A stretch of DNA of 64,000 bases, taken from Marthasterias glacialis (Eukaryota > Echinodermata > Asteroidea > Forcipulatida > Asteriidae). Positions 1 through 12,235 of this stretch are shown in pieces. The notes below the pieces were generated by a model. It had not been told where the DNA came from, ran no database searches, and worked only from the letters and a program-made list of their open reading frames with translations. The stretch's first letter is position 1, and each line of letters opens with the position of its first letter. A program made the position numbers and the translations under genes. The stretch is taken from NCBI GenBank assembly GCA_911728455.2, contig OU452227.1, positions 24,243,414 to 24,307,413 on the forward strand, given 5' to 3'.

Positions 1-372
1 AAAAGAGGAGCGTATTCGTAGCTACGATAAGTAAAACCAGGTTAACGATGCGCTCATTTTTATACATATTTCTTTATATTGCAAAGCTTATGTCAGTTCT
101 TTTCTAAAATTTTAACTATTTCAATTGTCAAAAATGAAGATAAACTCGACATAAAGATCACCGAAACACATTTATTCAGTTATGTCCTCCACTTTTGGCA
201 TTATACAAGAATGCGATAAAAGGTTCGAATCTCAACATTCATTAATTTATTCATGGGAACAGAGATGTGACGTCAACACAGGAACTAAAAGAGTGTCGGG
301 TGTTTGGGTCCTAGCTACGAATACGATCCCTCCTGTCTCCTCGGAGGGTTTGAAGGCAAGGTAAAATCTCAC

Positions 373-486
373 CCAACACTTCTCTCCAGCGTTGCATGTC
401 ATATTGGGCTGTGGGGCAGAAGATTGATCACCATAGCACGAGCTCATAGTGTCGTTGGTTTCACAAGTGAAGCATTTAATGGGAGG
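373..486 (-). CDS. Exon: start of Ly6/uPAR-like cysteine-rich domain
   Basis: A 38-codon exon in phase 0 with acceptor GTTCTTACAG and donor TTGG|GTGAGA. It holds five cysteines: Cys-x2-Cys, one 9 residues later, then a Cys-x5-Cys pair near the end. The donor is the best of those seen, but the frame stays open for another 42 codons, so the true end could lie further downstream. The start of a Ly6/uPAR fold is the best reading; a different small disulfide-rich domain is possible. Confidence 0.5.
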
Positions 487-1850
487 CTGTAAGAACAAGT
501 TATCATAAAAATGCAGTAAACGTGCAGTTTGATTTCACTTCGAATTAGTCAGAGCTGTGTTGCCATTAGTACAGTAATAGCGCCCTCTAACGGCTGCTAA
601 CCCATGATAAACAGGCAAATTTTGGGCTTTTTCTACCAGTATCTCGATAAATTGTTGATGGAAATGCTGCCAACAGGGTCTTTGCGTCAGCGGGGTGTGT
701 GGGGGTGTCATACCCACAATCGTATTTTCTCAGTCTGAAAATGAAGCACTAAATCAACTAGTAAAGGGAACCTCAGGAATAACAGTCAGTCAGCAAACCA
801 AAACTGAAATCTGAACTCATTTGTTTCTTACAAGCTCACAAAAACAGTACAGTTTTTCGCAATAGAACAAATGATCGGCCAACATTAAGTGCAACTTAAA
901 TGTTTGTAAGGACCTTACCGAGCTGGTGACACCACTGGTAGTACCACTGTCCGCGGTACTAACGGAATCGCCGTCAGTACCAGTCTCCATCCCCGAAGAC
1001 CCCGTCATCGTGGTCATCGATGTAGATTGTGTGTTATCACCAACAACTGTCGATGGGGCCGCTGCAGTACCAGCCGCAGTGGGCAGTTTACTAGCCGTTG
1101 CTGTTGCCACAACTGTTGTCTGTGCGTTTTGTGTCGAGGTCGACTCTGAGGTTAAATCTACAGTTGTCCGACTCGTGGTCATGTCTGGATGTGAATGGGA
1201 ACAGTCATGGTAGGGGAGTCAAAATTGTCTTCTAGTTGTGGAAACTCAATATAAAGACTTTTGTTTATACAGAAACATAATTGTGAGATTAAAAAAAAAC
1301 TAACCTTAAAATATCTATGTCTCCAAATAATTTGGATTAAATACGATATTACTGTTCAGAAAAAATGGCGGTTAAATTTACTGTGCATTTTCACGGAGCA
1401 AGACTGCATTTTCCCCAATGTATCAATGCGTGCTACTGTTTGTGTTGTAAACGTGAAACCATCCAAAACACGTGGAAGTATAGACGGATGGGGACAAAAG
1501 CAGACGTGGGACATTGGCTCGAGGTAGGTTGTTTTCCTGTGGCCGTTTGCACACCTACCCCTATAAAAAACACCAAACAAACAATCAAATAATACAAAAC
1601 AATCAAACAAACAAACTAGAATTAGCGGGTGAACTCTTCTTCTTTGGGATTCCCTAGAACTGGTTGCCTATAAACCGATATTACAGAACGAAAATCACAT
1701 AGCACTGATGCTTGTGTTTGGTCATAGCGCCCTCACCTGCCGTGGCTGTTTCTGTCGTGGCTGTTTCTGCCGTGGCTGTTGCCGTCACGGTCGTGGCGGC
1801 TTGTGTCGACATTGAGACCGTTGTCGTCGCCGCCACCGTTCCACATAACA
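373..1850 (-). CDS. Thr/Ser-rich (mucin-like) protein with Ly6/uPAR-like cysteine-rich start, partial
   Basis: Three minus-strand exons fit together in phase: 1737-1850, 919-1184 and 373-486. The first two encode long runs of Thr, Ser, Ala and Val, as in an O-glycosylated stalk. The third opens with KCFTCETN and continues with further cysteines (GEKCW), the spacing expected at the start of a Ly6/uPAR three-finger domain. Each junction has a pyrimidine tract plus CAG acceptor and a GTGAGG, GTAAGG or GTGAGA donor, and the phases agree (1, then 0). Ly6/uPAR proteins are usually secreted or GPI-anchored and extracellular. No signal peptide exon was found upstream, and the rest of the domain lies off the left edge. 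The exon structure is seen directly; the family call rests on half a domain and is an inference. Confidence 0.6.
919..1184 (-). CDS. Exon: Ser/Thr-rich mucin-like segment
   Basis: An exon of 266 nt with acceptor TTCACATCCAG and donor CTCG|GTAAGG. It encodes about 88 residues dominated by Thr, Ser, Ala and Gly, with many possible O-glycosylation sites. It starts with two bases that complete the codon left by the previous exon (GAC) and ends in phase 0. The opposite strand is also open over most of this span, which is a composition effect. Confidence 0.6.
1737..1850 (-). CDS. Exon: Thr/Ala-rich segment
   Basis: An exon of 114 nt with acceptor TTTGCCCCCAG and donor GCAG|GTGAGG. It begins with two bases of a codon and ends with one, which fits the next exon. 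It encodes a Thr/Ala/Val-rich run with TATAETATTETATAG at its end, whose short internal repeats suggest slippage growth. Upstream exons are not identified. Confidence 0.5.
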
Positions 1851-4800
1851 CTGGGGGCAAAATAATACCATGAAAACAGAGCTGCAATTCATATAGAAAA
1901 TAACACAGCCTTACAAATGTACCTACGGTTGTTTATGTTTCTCTTCTCTACCTACTATTTGTGGTTGTGGAGTTGTAGGGTGTTTGTTTGGGGGGGGGGG
2001 GTGGTGAGTTGAGGGCCACTCGAGGTGAAGGCTACAAGAAAAATATTAAGAGGAAGAGAATATATTTTTGTTCACATTTCTCTTGAAATGGAATAGGTTG
2101 TAAGACGGTGGCAACAAGATACAGGTTAGGGGTTCCAAAGTACAGCAATACAAGGGGAAAAGCTAGCAGAATATCTCACAATATAACTGGACTGTTTAAC
2201 AGTACAGTGGAGGGATGAGAAGATGCGGCAAAAAAGTATGTGCTGCGAGTAAAAGTGCGTACAGATTGGACAATAAGAGGGCCTTCTTTGCACAGCATGA
2301 AAGTACCTGTAGAGGAGGCTCAGGGAAGAGACAGGGCATCTCACAGAAAGAGGTTCAAGAGAAGATGCTAAGTCTATAGTCCTGTCAAATTAACAGCTTG
2401 TTGTTGGATGCTGTCAAGAAGGGGTAAATGGCATGCTGAACCATAATGGAATTACGTTTGTAACTTTATTGTGTGTGCAACTGCAATTATATCCTTGGCA
2501 TTCATATTTTAGCACGTTTTCTCCCATTTATCGTCTGGTGTGTATTTCATTGTTAATGAAAGCCGACTAAATCTAATTCATAACCTAATAATGTAAACAA
2601 TTACCTATCAGAGTAGACAAGGCTATGTATGTTGTCCGGTCTAGTTTTAGGTCCATTCCAACGTGCAGCTTCTGTACCATCCTGGTCCACGGGTACTGTT
2701 GACAAATAATAAACAATAAATTACACCATTGATAAGAATTGAGTTCAACGATAAGGATCCAAACATTGGTTCAACGAAATAGCCAAGAATTTGGTCATAA
2801 ACACGTTGCCATTCCGTACCATCCTGCTCCAACAGTAACTTACACCTTCAATAACAATTGAGATCATTGATAAAGATACAAACATTGCTTTAACAATATC
2901 GCCAAGAATTAGTCATGAACACGTAGTGTGCCCAAAGAAGGGCGTTAGGCTCTACGCCCTTCTGCCAAGCACACAAAGTACTTTTTTGTCCCTAAAAATC
3001 AAATGGCTCCTGTCAAAACAATTGCATTAATGTTACATTTTTGTTGCTCAAAACATCCCAAAGACATGTTTTTTCCTTCCTATAATGACTTATGAATGGC
3101 AGAAAACCGATCAAACTTTCCTGCCCAGTTTTCTTGGAACAACATTTTGCACATATTTGCTGCGCCCCTTTTCCCGGTAAAACTTTCGTTGCGTCCTTCT
3201 TCCGATAATGGATTTGTAAAGCGTACAAATCCACAAACGATGTGCTCAGGGAGTGAAACATAAAACAAAGAGAACGGAGGGGAGAAAACCGTTAGGAAAA
3301 TGCTTTTGACATGAGACGTGTTTTTAGAGGTTTTTTTTAGACTATTTTGTGGGGTTCTGATTAAGTAGCTGGTTGTTCCATAAGCACGTGCAGCAGCATG
3401 CAGAGAATGGCCTGTCCCCCACGAGCAATACGATTTGATTTCTTGAAGAAGATGTTCACTGCCTGAACAAAAATTGCGGCATGGTTTATAGATGTTAAGA
3501 TTTTGCAGACACATCCCATTATCGTTTTTCTTTTTCTTTTTTCCCCAAACCAATTCAACACTACATTTGAATATGTTTGTAACATTTTTACAAACTTATT
3601 ATCCCAGGCTTTTTAAAAGTAAACAAGGCCCATCATCATCCAATGACATCGTCCACCGTTGGTGACAAGTAATGAATATTTATATATTGCGTTATAATCT
3701 ATGTTTAGCTAAGTTAGATTTTTAACAAGAGTCGTCAGGGAATCTTTGGTCAGGGAACCAGACTATTTAGAGCCTTGGAAACTACCAGCATCAGCTCAGA
3801 AATGATTTTGTGTTATAGGGAGCTAATGTGGCATAAAAAGACAGGTGTTTATATGAGTATGTTAGTCATATACATGTAATAAGAATGCGAGTAGCAGCCC
3901 TTTTTTAATTACTCACGAAATGACCAACGATTAACAGTATAATTTATAATGATACGTCATGGGGCTTACAAATTACTAAAAACATTTTATTGCGCCATTT
4001 CTGTCATTAATAAAAATGTCTTGTGCCTAATTATCTGCTGCAAACAAGTGAGTATTGTTAATAAAGAAAGATTTGATGAAACTGAATCATAGCAGCCTGT
4101 ATACAAAAAACATCGAACGGGATACTAGGTGAGGTGGCGACAAAATGATGTCTGGCCGTGTGCCAGAAATACAAAGGCCAGCCCCTTTAACATTATCATT
4201 ATTATTATTTTATTAAGACCAGCGTATCGCTGCATCATATTGGGGCCCTCATTATGAAAAATGAATACATTACAATTAGATCTAAACAAACATTTCAACA
4301 CTTAAAAAAAAAAAAAAAAAAAAGACAATATAAACTTATACAGAAACACTCAATGCAACTCCCACGTCCCATCTGAAGGACGAAGCAATTATGATTGCAC
4401 CTGACTGAAATAGCGGCGCACTCATAATTTGATTTGGGGGGGGGGGGGGGGCAGCTCTCAATTTTGTTTTCTGAAATCCGCAGACAAACAAAGTTTTTAG
4501 ACTTAAAAGGTACCATTATAGTGATTTATATAATGCCAAAGTCCGAAAACAGCCGAACTTGAGGTCTGGCGCATGCGCTGGAACCCCACGTAACACAACA
4601 GACAAAATGCCATGGCGACTATATTAACAGTCTGGTAAATGGGTGCAGAATAAATTATCTTGATTAAACTATATGCAGATTGCTGGAAATCATACACTAA
4701 TCGAACCCTCTGAAGCTTTTTATGAGACAAGTTCAAGTGCCCGACCGCCCTTTACAAACTAGGTTACCACAATTCCATAGCATACTTATACATTCTTGGG

Positions 4801-5702
4801 GGGGGGGGGAGGGTGCTATATAATTGAGTACGCAAACACTTGAGGTATATTGATTTCAGAGAACCCAACGCTGTTTTCAATCCGTCTCTAAGCAATGGAA
4901 AGAAAACAATGACGACTGTGTCCGGAAAGGGCTGATGAATTTAAAGCACAGGATTCGATCGGTTTGGAATATCAAGTGTACAATGTCGATTTACCAGGTG
5001 GTTTCAAAGGCGGAAATTGGGGATGAAAATCAAAGGATAACAAAATAGAAACTCATCTCTTATATAGGGGATTCTAGTTTAAGATTTTCTTATACCTTGA
5101 CCCTTTTTTCAGTCCACGGTATTAAATATCTCTTCAACGCAACGAGACTGTGCGATTGTGTTATGTTGTGACCAATTCCTTTCAGGATAGCAAATTCGTG
5201 TTTTGCATGATCTTAAATTACAGCAGCTGTCATTGTAAGAGGGTTGCGGTATAAAAATATTCTCTGATGGATGGCTGTAGAATTTAAAAAGAAAAATGGA
5301 TTGAGATACATCACAATGGTCACCATCATTTTATCAAAAAAGTTCTCGAAAATCATATAACTTTAATGTGTAACTGTCTGTTACCATGGAGGAAGGCTTC
5401 CTCCATGCTGTTACGAAGATTTGGTTTTAAACAAATTAATGCATGACCTTTGAACGCGCAGCCGACGAGGGAAAAAAATGACCTTGCGGGTTTCGGATGG
5501 GACTTCCCCAGTGTTTTCCCGCAACTCTGAGTTACCAGAGATAACCTACTCCCCAAAAGTTAACCCACGACATCTCAGACGTGTCTTCACCAAGGAACAA
5601 ACAGTGCTAAAAAGTGTCGCCAACAAAACCGCACTCTGGAAAGGAAAGGGAAAACGGCTCCGGGTTTCTTCAGTTGTGATAATTTGCGTCTATGTAATTA
5701 TT
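1851..5702. other. Non-coding stretch
   Basis: No convincing exon. It holds an imperfect two-copy duplication at 2674-2926 and short G or A homopolymers near 1990, 4305, 4438 and 4800. The longest open frame (157 codons, minus strand, 3080-3553) has no splice context or recognisable protein character. Confidence 0.5.
2674..2926. repeat. Imperfect tandem duplication, two copies of about 120-140 bp
   Basis: The segment starting GTACCATCCTG at 2674 recurs at 2816, and the following block (TACACC, GATAA, CCAAACATT, CAACG, GCCAAGAATT, CACG) recurs about 119 bases later. The copies differ by substitutions and a roughly 20-base indel. Confidence 0.75.
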
Positions 5703-6046
5703 GTGGTGGTCAGTCGGTTTGTTTGTTGGGTTGTTTGTTGGGTTGTTGGGTCGTTTGTTTGTTTGTTTGTTTATTTGTTTGTTTGTTTGTTTTTTGTTTG
5801 TTTGTTTGTTTGTGTGGTTTTGTTTGTTTGTTTGTTTGTTGGGTTGTTTGTTTGTTTGTTTGTTTGTTTGTTTGTTTGTTTGTTTGTTTGTTTGTTTGTT
5901 TGTTTGTTGGGTTGTTTGTTTGTTTGTTTGTTTGTTGGGTTGTTTGTTTGTTTGTTGGGTTGTTTGTTTGTTTGTTTGTTTGTGTGGTTTTGTTTGTTTG
6001 TTTGTTGTGTTGATTGTTTGTTTGTTTTTGTTTTTTGTTTTTTGCT
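5703..6046. repeat. (TTTG)n microsatellite with GGGT variants
   Basis: About 340 bases of TTTG/GTTT repeats, broken by GGGTTG variants that recur every 20-50 bases. The four-base unit keeps several frames open on both strands and yields spurious Cys/Leu/Phe/Val-rich or Lys/Gln/Thr/Asn-rich reading frames. Confidence 0.95.
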
Positions 6047-6095
6047 ATTATCACTATCTCACTGTAACAATTTGCCATTGAGGAAATACTTCTCG

Positions 6096-6250
6096 TCGAA
6101 ATGCTCACTTTGTGTCATTTAAGAGCTTTTCCCTTGACCTCTATTTATCACTAACTCACAATTCGAATGTGTAGTAAGAATTTGTTTGAGTGTGGCATTC
6201 TTGTCAGTTTGCAGGCTGAGTAAAGTTTGCTTAAATCCTCAAATTGAATT
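6096..6250. repeat. Dispersed repeat, family shared with 43669-43830
   Basis: Shares CACTTTGTGTCAT, a CCTTGACCTC block, ACTCACAAT and GTCAGTTTGCAGGC in the same order and spacing as 43669-43830. No coding capacity or terminal repeats were noted, so the class is unknown. Confidence 0.65.
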
Positions 6251-8483
6251 TTTACCACCTTACTCAGTTCATTACAGCCAGGGCAAACGCTGAGTTTGGG
6301 GATGGAGTCGTCCCGAGCTGCATTCACTTTACTTTTGCGACTTTGAACCAAGTCACAACTGTTAACGCCAATTTGGCCAGCTTAAGGATCTTCGATTGGG
6401 GCCAAGCCGCGAAAGAAATCTGACGTGAATATTGAGGTCTGTGACGTCCCTTTAAAGCCATCAAAACTAATTACATGTACTGTAATTGTATACAAGGATC
6501 GTGACGACAAATAGCCGAAGCATGTGTGAACCTACTGTATTGATTCCATTTCCAGGCTTAGTGCAAAGCAAGGTATATGTGCAAGGTTATGAGTTTCTTT
6601 GAACGAATCAAAATTTATTTTTACCCAAGGAATCAGGGGCGTAATATTTTTGGGGGCGAGGCAGGATAAATCCCCTTTTTTGACTGGGGATGACACACAA
6701 TCATCCCCCACAAAATTGCCCATGCGGTGAAAAAACAAGCAACGAAACATGCTTACTCTTCACAATAAACTTATACTGTGCGATGAAAATGCCCATAGGG
6801 CCCAAGTACATACAAAGTAAAGAACGGCATAATTTGTCAACACGATTCTGCATTACAAGGTTGTCATTAAATATTGACGGTCGATGACGAAATACGATTT
6901 TGGATTTTGAAATGAATAGTATTTTATCCTGGTGTGTCAGACGTTAATAGTTAAACAAAACACCATGAATTGGATTAATGATGACAAAAAAGGTCTGATG
7001 CAAGTATCAAAACAGATGTTTGAATAATGTTTTCGTGTGATTTTGTTTTGTTTTTCTCACAAACTATTCGCAATAATATTTTGCTCAATTTTGTTTTAGC
7101 GTATGTAATTTTGAAGACCGCAAATATGTAATAAATAAGTCTGCCTTCATAAGCAAAAGAATATAGGTTTCCTGGTCAATTTCCACTTGAATAATCAGCG
7201 GATAATTTAAACATCACGTGATTCTGTTTTGCGTAAAATTGAACTTTTACGCCAATAAAATGAATATTTGCGATTTGTATTTATGCCAATTTTTGCGTAA
7301 ATATTTATGTGCAATGTCCCTTTAAAGCCACCACACGAAATCGTTTTAATACGGTACCAGTACGAATTCATGAAAATGAAATAGCCTGCTTTTTATGTTT
7401 TATACAAGACATAAACCAAACAAATCCAACATTTTCATTGCGACCTTTGGGCTTTTGAGCAGCCGTAGTTTTTATTTACTGCTACAACAAACTAACCGCC
7501 GCCTATGGTGAGGAGTTGATGGCATATAAAAAAGGGTATTTAATGAGCTATAGCACTTACAGGGCTCTACAGTATTAATGGACCAATGAAAAGCTGGTGG
7601 ACTGGTAATAAAAAAAGGTGGTGGAAGCCACTTGAAAAGTCAAGGGCAAAGTTCCTACTTCAACTTCATATGCCTTGTCAGAGTCAACCACGCCTGAAAC
7701 CAATCCGATTTCTATACACCACAAAAGGGCAGTTGCCAGGCAATGCCAAACCCTCCACGAATCTCAATATTTGACGCCCTCTTGCTTTGGTTAAGTCGCC
7801 CATGAATGGCCAGTCTTTCCAGTCCATCCTTTCTGATGACAACACATCTCAGTTGCCGCTTTCTTCCCTACTTAAAACCAAAATCATGTATTCTTAATAC
7901 TGTATAGTTTCCAGGACAAAAATACGGAGACCCGAATGGGAAAGGTAAAAAACAAAGAACACGTAAAATATTATTTTAAGGGAACGTAATATATTTTGTT
8001 ACCTGTTCTATCTTTTTTATACATGTCTCTTTTGGGGCTCCGTACAATAGCAATTTGTCAGTGTTAGTAATCGCATCGGTGTAATTTTAACGGTACAAGC
8101 TTCATTGGATAATATCATTATTCTGTCAAGTTTATAATAAGAAACGGTGCAAAAGTTGATTTGCTTAATTCGACATATTTTGTCAACATGCAGCAGATCG
8201 TCAGCTATGCTGTTATGACAACGTTTTAGTTTGTTTAACAAGTGAACGGTGTTTGTCCGTTCCCTTGGCAATATAACAACACACGAGTATAGAAGTATAT
8301 TGACCATCTATGCATGACAGAGGAGGTTCCAAACTCATCAATTTTTTAAGACCATGAAATCATTCAACTGAGAGCATTGTTTTTGTTTGGTTCAAAACGA
8401 AGCAGCTGTGGATATTCGCATTATATCACACATTTATAAATAATGTTGAACTGTCATGCTGACCAAACATTACGCCATGTTAC
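6251..8483. other. Non-coding stretch
   Basis: AT-rich sequence. I see no exon with both splice signals, no RNA gene and no clear repeat. Confidence 0.4.
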
Positions 8484-8645
8484 CTTGGCCCAATTTCAAA
8501 AAGCTGTTACTTTTTTAGCACACAAATCTGCTTAGCACAGAAAATTCTCGCTAAGCAGAACATACCGTATACCAGCCAAAACGTCATGTCACGTGTATTG
8601 TTCCTGACTGGTTTCTCGCTTATTTGTACTGTATGCAAATAATTT
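8484..8645. repeat. Small dispersed element, 'GGCCCAATTTCA...GCTTAG' family, partial
   Basis: Matches the left part of the family seen complete at 15671-15862 and 50860-51057: the GGCCCAATTTCA start, GCTTAGCA, a CCAGCCAAAA block and a CTGGTTTC block. The right inverted end is missing or too diverged to see. Confidence 0.55.
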
Positions 8646-8992
8646 TTTTAAGCCTTTTTAACTTTCCAGGAATATTCAAAGTACGTCAACAAACTTCTTC
8701 AGCATTTTCTTTAATTTCTGTCACCTTTTGTGAGACATATAATTTATACACATTATATTCGGTCCGCGGTAACGCCATGTGATTATAGCATTTGCCATGT
8801 AGGAACTTGCTCGGCTATTCATCTGCCACCACGGAGTAGATTGGGGAAAACCGGAAGACTACCTAGTTCAGAGATACGAGCTTGTACTGCTGTACCTCAG
8901 AGTATCTGGAACTTCTTCTTTCGGTTAGTGGATCGAGAGACTTATCATCTTTACTGTATTATATCAGTCTCTACAATTTATACGAATAAATA

Positions 8993-9370
8993 TTGAGCAC
9001 CCAGAAACGGTGTCGACGAATTACAGTTTTACCCAAAAACGGTGTCGACGAATTACAGTTTACCCAGGTGTGTCAACGAATTACAGTTTTACCCAGAATC
9101 AGTATCGACGATTTACAGTTGTACCCAGAATCGTTGTCAACGAATTACAGTTTTACCCAGAATCGTTGTCAACGAATTACAGTTTTACCCCGAATCGGTG
9201 TCACAGAATTACAGTTTTATCCAGAATCGGTGTCACAGAATTTACGATGTACCCAGAATTTAAGTTTTTACCCAGAATCGGTGTCAAAGAATTACAGTTT
9301 ACCCAGAATCGGTATCGATAAATTACATTTTTACCCAGAATCGGTGTCACAGAATTTGTTTGTTAGAATT
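8993..9370. repeat. 32-bp tandem satellite, about 12 copies
   Basis: Units of about 30-33 bases of the form ACCCAGAATCGGTGTCA followed by ACGAATTACAGTTTT. Two subtypes occur: GTCAACGAATT on the left and GTCACAGAATT on the right. The unit length is not a multiple of three, so reading frames drift between copies and the open frames here are artefacts. A run of T and a degraded copy close the array. Confidence 0.9.
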
Positions 9371-12002
9371 ACATTTTTTTTTTTTTTTGTCAGTCCCGGA
9401 GCCTTGATTTAGCAAACAACACAGAGCCAATAAAGAAGCAGCACTGCGACGTGTACCAGGCTTTTAGTGCTTTATTTCACGACCTGACTACACATTTATT
9501 CTTATAATTTTTCCCAGACAATCGTCGTCATCCATGTTTTCTTTCATAGTGCCATGAGCGCCTCTTTATAGCATTCAATCCATTATTCGAGCCCGGGCAT
9601 GCACGCGGCTCAGAGTGCCGGCGAGAGAGTCGTCAATAAAATAAATATACCTGGGAAGTGGCCCGGGGTTTGGTCGCTGAAATAAAAATACAATAAACTT
9701 TAAAAGAATGACTACTGCAGTGGCAAATTTTCGATTCACACTTATAATAATGTGTGTTTTTTTTAGCAAAGTCCGAGGCCTTTCTGAGGAGACGACATGG
9801 AAGAGGCTCGAGGCTGCTGTGATGTGTTCCTATTTTCGCTCACTTTAGGTGACAGAAGGGGTAGGTAGACACATCAAACCAGAGACCTATAAAAGGGACA
9901 ACATGGTTCCCTATTGGGTGAAGGTCCCGGTTGGAAAGTCATGTACATAACCAATGGGAGCTGTTGCCAAAAAGTTAAGTACAAACAAAAGGACAATAGA
10001 AACAGTAGCATAACCAGAGAGGGGTGCAGGGGAAATGGAGACCCCCTCCCCCGCTCTTTTCCTCGATTGCCCCCACCCTCCAAATGAAAATGTTTGGTCA
10101 CACCACGGATTAGAAGGCTCCGATTGCAGGTGTTTACACACTTGTGTGTGTGTGTGGGGGGGGGGTCTGCATAATGCTGTAAGATCTTTTTTGAGAAAAT
10201 AAGAAGTCCAGCCGTGAAAGGTTTTAACCTATTTAAACCACCACTTCCAAATCCTCGATCCGTGAATAACCGAATGTTTCATTTGGGTTTCCAATTACAA
10301 ACGACCAGCAGAAAGAATTGTGATGTTCGTCCACAGGGCTTCCCGGGTACGACATTGCTGCTGTGACATTAAGCTTTCCACATAACCTTCAAGCAGATAT
10401 ACATTTCATTGTTCTATTTAAAAACTACCTTCATATAAGCTGCGGCAATCAAAACACGCCAAATAAGGAATGTGTACAAAACACAACACATAATGTATAC
10501 CGTTTTCGTTGTTTTTAGAATTTAGAATTGAGAATGTATTTATTATACAAATCAAAATTGCAGCAAAAAGTTGAATTACAGTTGTATGTGTAGGATTAAG
10601 AGGATACAAAAACAAAAGACAATCATGTTTTACATAAAACAGAAGTTACACAAAGTGACTCCACAAAATACGATCATACAAGCGCCTAATATTTGATGAA
10701 TGTTTCACGTTTGTAGTGTGCGGTGTGTTTATTGAATACAAGGGAATATGAATACACGTACATTTCCACAAACAAATATTCATTATCCCTTTCTGTTTTA
10801 AGTTGTTATTGTCTTGTACATTTGTAGCCTTTTCTGCCTTCTTTTGTTGACGCTTGTTTGTTGTCTTTGCTCTGTTTATTGTACATTAAAGTTGCCACTT
10901 GTACAATCAGCGATCATCTCGTTTAAGCAATTTGTTTTAGTTATTTTGTATTTGTAACAAATTCTCTCCTTTTTATGAACTGTTTGTAAACAAAGCATCT
11001 AGTAAGTCGCCCATTGCAGTTTGTATATTTACATGTGAAAAATTGTTATACTAATTGTAAAAAGGGGTATTTTTCAGCCTCTTCTGCAGCTTCCAACCTT
11101 TCTATCTTTAATAAACCAGAATGATAAATAACAAAGACTTGACATGAAAGATATTCACCAACTACTATTTATTAAATACGAAGAAACGAAAGGGCAATTT
11201 CAAAACTCGTAGATGAAGAACTCATCTTCCGTCCCCCCCCCCCCCAAAAAAAAAAACATTTAAATTAATTTGGAAAATCACTTTTCAATGTCGATTGCTT
11301 TTTGGGGGCTTTTTTATTATTATTATTACTACTATTATTGTTATTGTCATTATTATTATTATTATCTATTTTTTTATTATTATTATTTAATACGTTGAAA
11401 AGCTATTGAACACTAAAACACTTTTTCTTTTCTTCTGTTTTTTTAGCCATGAGTTACAGCTACTGCACTTAATATTATTGTCCCATAAGAGGGTTTTTTC
11501 AGGTAGTGCTGTTGGCATATAAAGGGTTGGTTAATTTAACAAATTATTTATTATTGTTGTTTCGGTTTTGTCCTTCAAAATGTGTGCGAACGAAATCCCC
11601 ATACCGATGTGCTCTGGGTTGTCAGGCGGGACTCAATGTGTTGATACGGATCGGACGATGAAGCCAGATTCTTTTCATATTATGTTTTATATTCTTGAGT
11701 ACTTGGCAATGATAACACGCCCTTTCATTATGCGCACCACAGCCCATTCTGTTCAATGACTATGGATGCAGTACATGTATGTTAGTGGAAACCCGCATCA
11801 TCAACGTAGTCCAGGTCTTCGTATGAACGAAAATGAATATTAATGTCATTGATTTATTACTTCAATGTATTTGATGAGTGTATGTTTCCTGGCTGTTTTC
11901 CCGTGGGCCGTATAGGTTCAGTTTAGTTTGCTAAAAAAAATATATAAAACCGTCCGAGAAAAAAATGTCTGTGTGATGTCTCGTTCCATGAAACAACACT
12001 AT
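9371..12002. other. Non-coding stretch
   Basis: No supported gene. An ATT-rich microsatellite lies at 11316-11390 and C/A homopolymers near 11233. The T-rich stretch around 10800-10910, ending in GTACATTAAAG, resembles a 3' untranslated region but has no coding exon beside it. Confidence 0.4.
11316..11390. repeat. (ATT)n-rich microsatellite
   Basis: Runs of TTATTATTATTAT with GTT and ACT variants. Confidence 0.85.
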
Positions 12003-12235
12003 CGACATTATGATAAGATCAAAACATGAGTAGTCTTGGTTCAAGACGTTATTCATCACGGTATACGTTGAAATTCTTACAATGATATGAAGGTGATGAT
12101 CATAAGATCAAAACACAAGTAGTCTTGGTTCAAGACGTTACTCAGTAAGGTATCCTTTCAAGCATTAAAAAGGGGTCATAAATAACACATCATAAGAACC
12201 AAACATGAGTAGTCTTGGTTCAAGAAGCTGTTGGT
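12003..12235. repeat. Three-copy tandem repeat of about 90 bp
   Basis: The block ATAAGATCAAAACA followed by GTAGTCTTGGTTCAAGA occurs at about 12013, 12102 and 12192, a period of 89-90 bases. The core (AGTCTTGGTTCAAGA) is nearly unchanged, while the sequence between cores has diverged. Confidence 0.9.

Noticed and set aside
11-325. 14-base inverted repeat (CGTATTCGTAGCTA at 11-24, inverse at 312-325)
   Set aside because: No target duplication or element between the arms could be recognised; it may be chance or part of a structure cut by the window edge.
3080-3553. 157-codon frame on the minus strand
   Set aside because: It contains a Lys run from a poly-T tract, has no recognisable domain and no splice context.
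5478-6122. Cys/Leu/Val-rich and Lys/Thr/Asn-rich frames
   Set aside because: They are products of the TTTG microsatellite in several frames.
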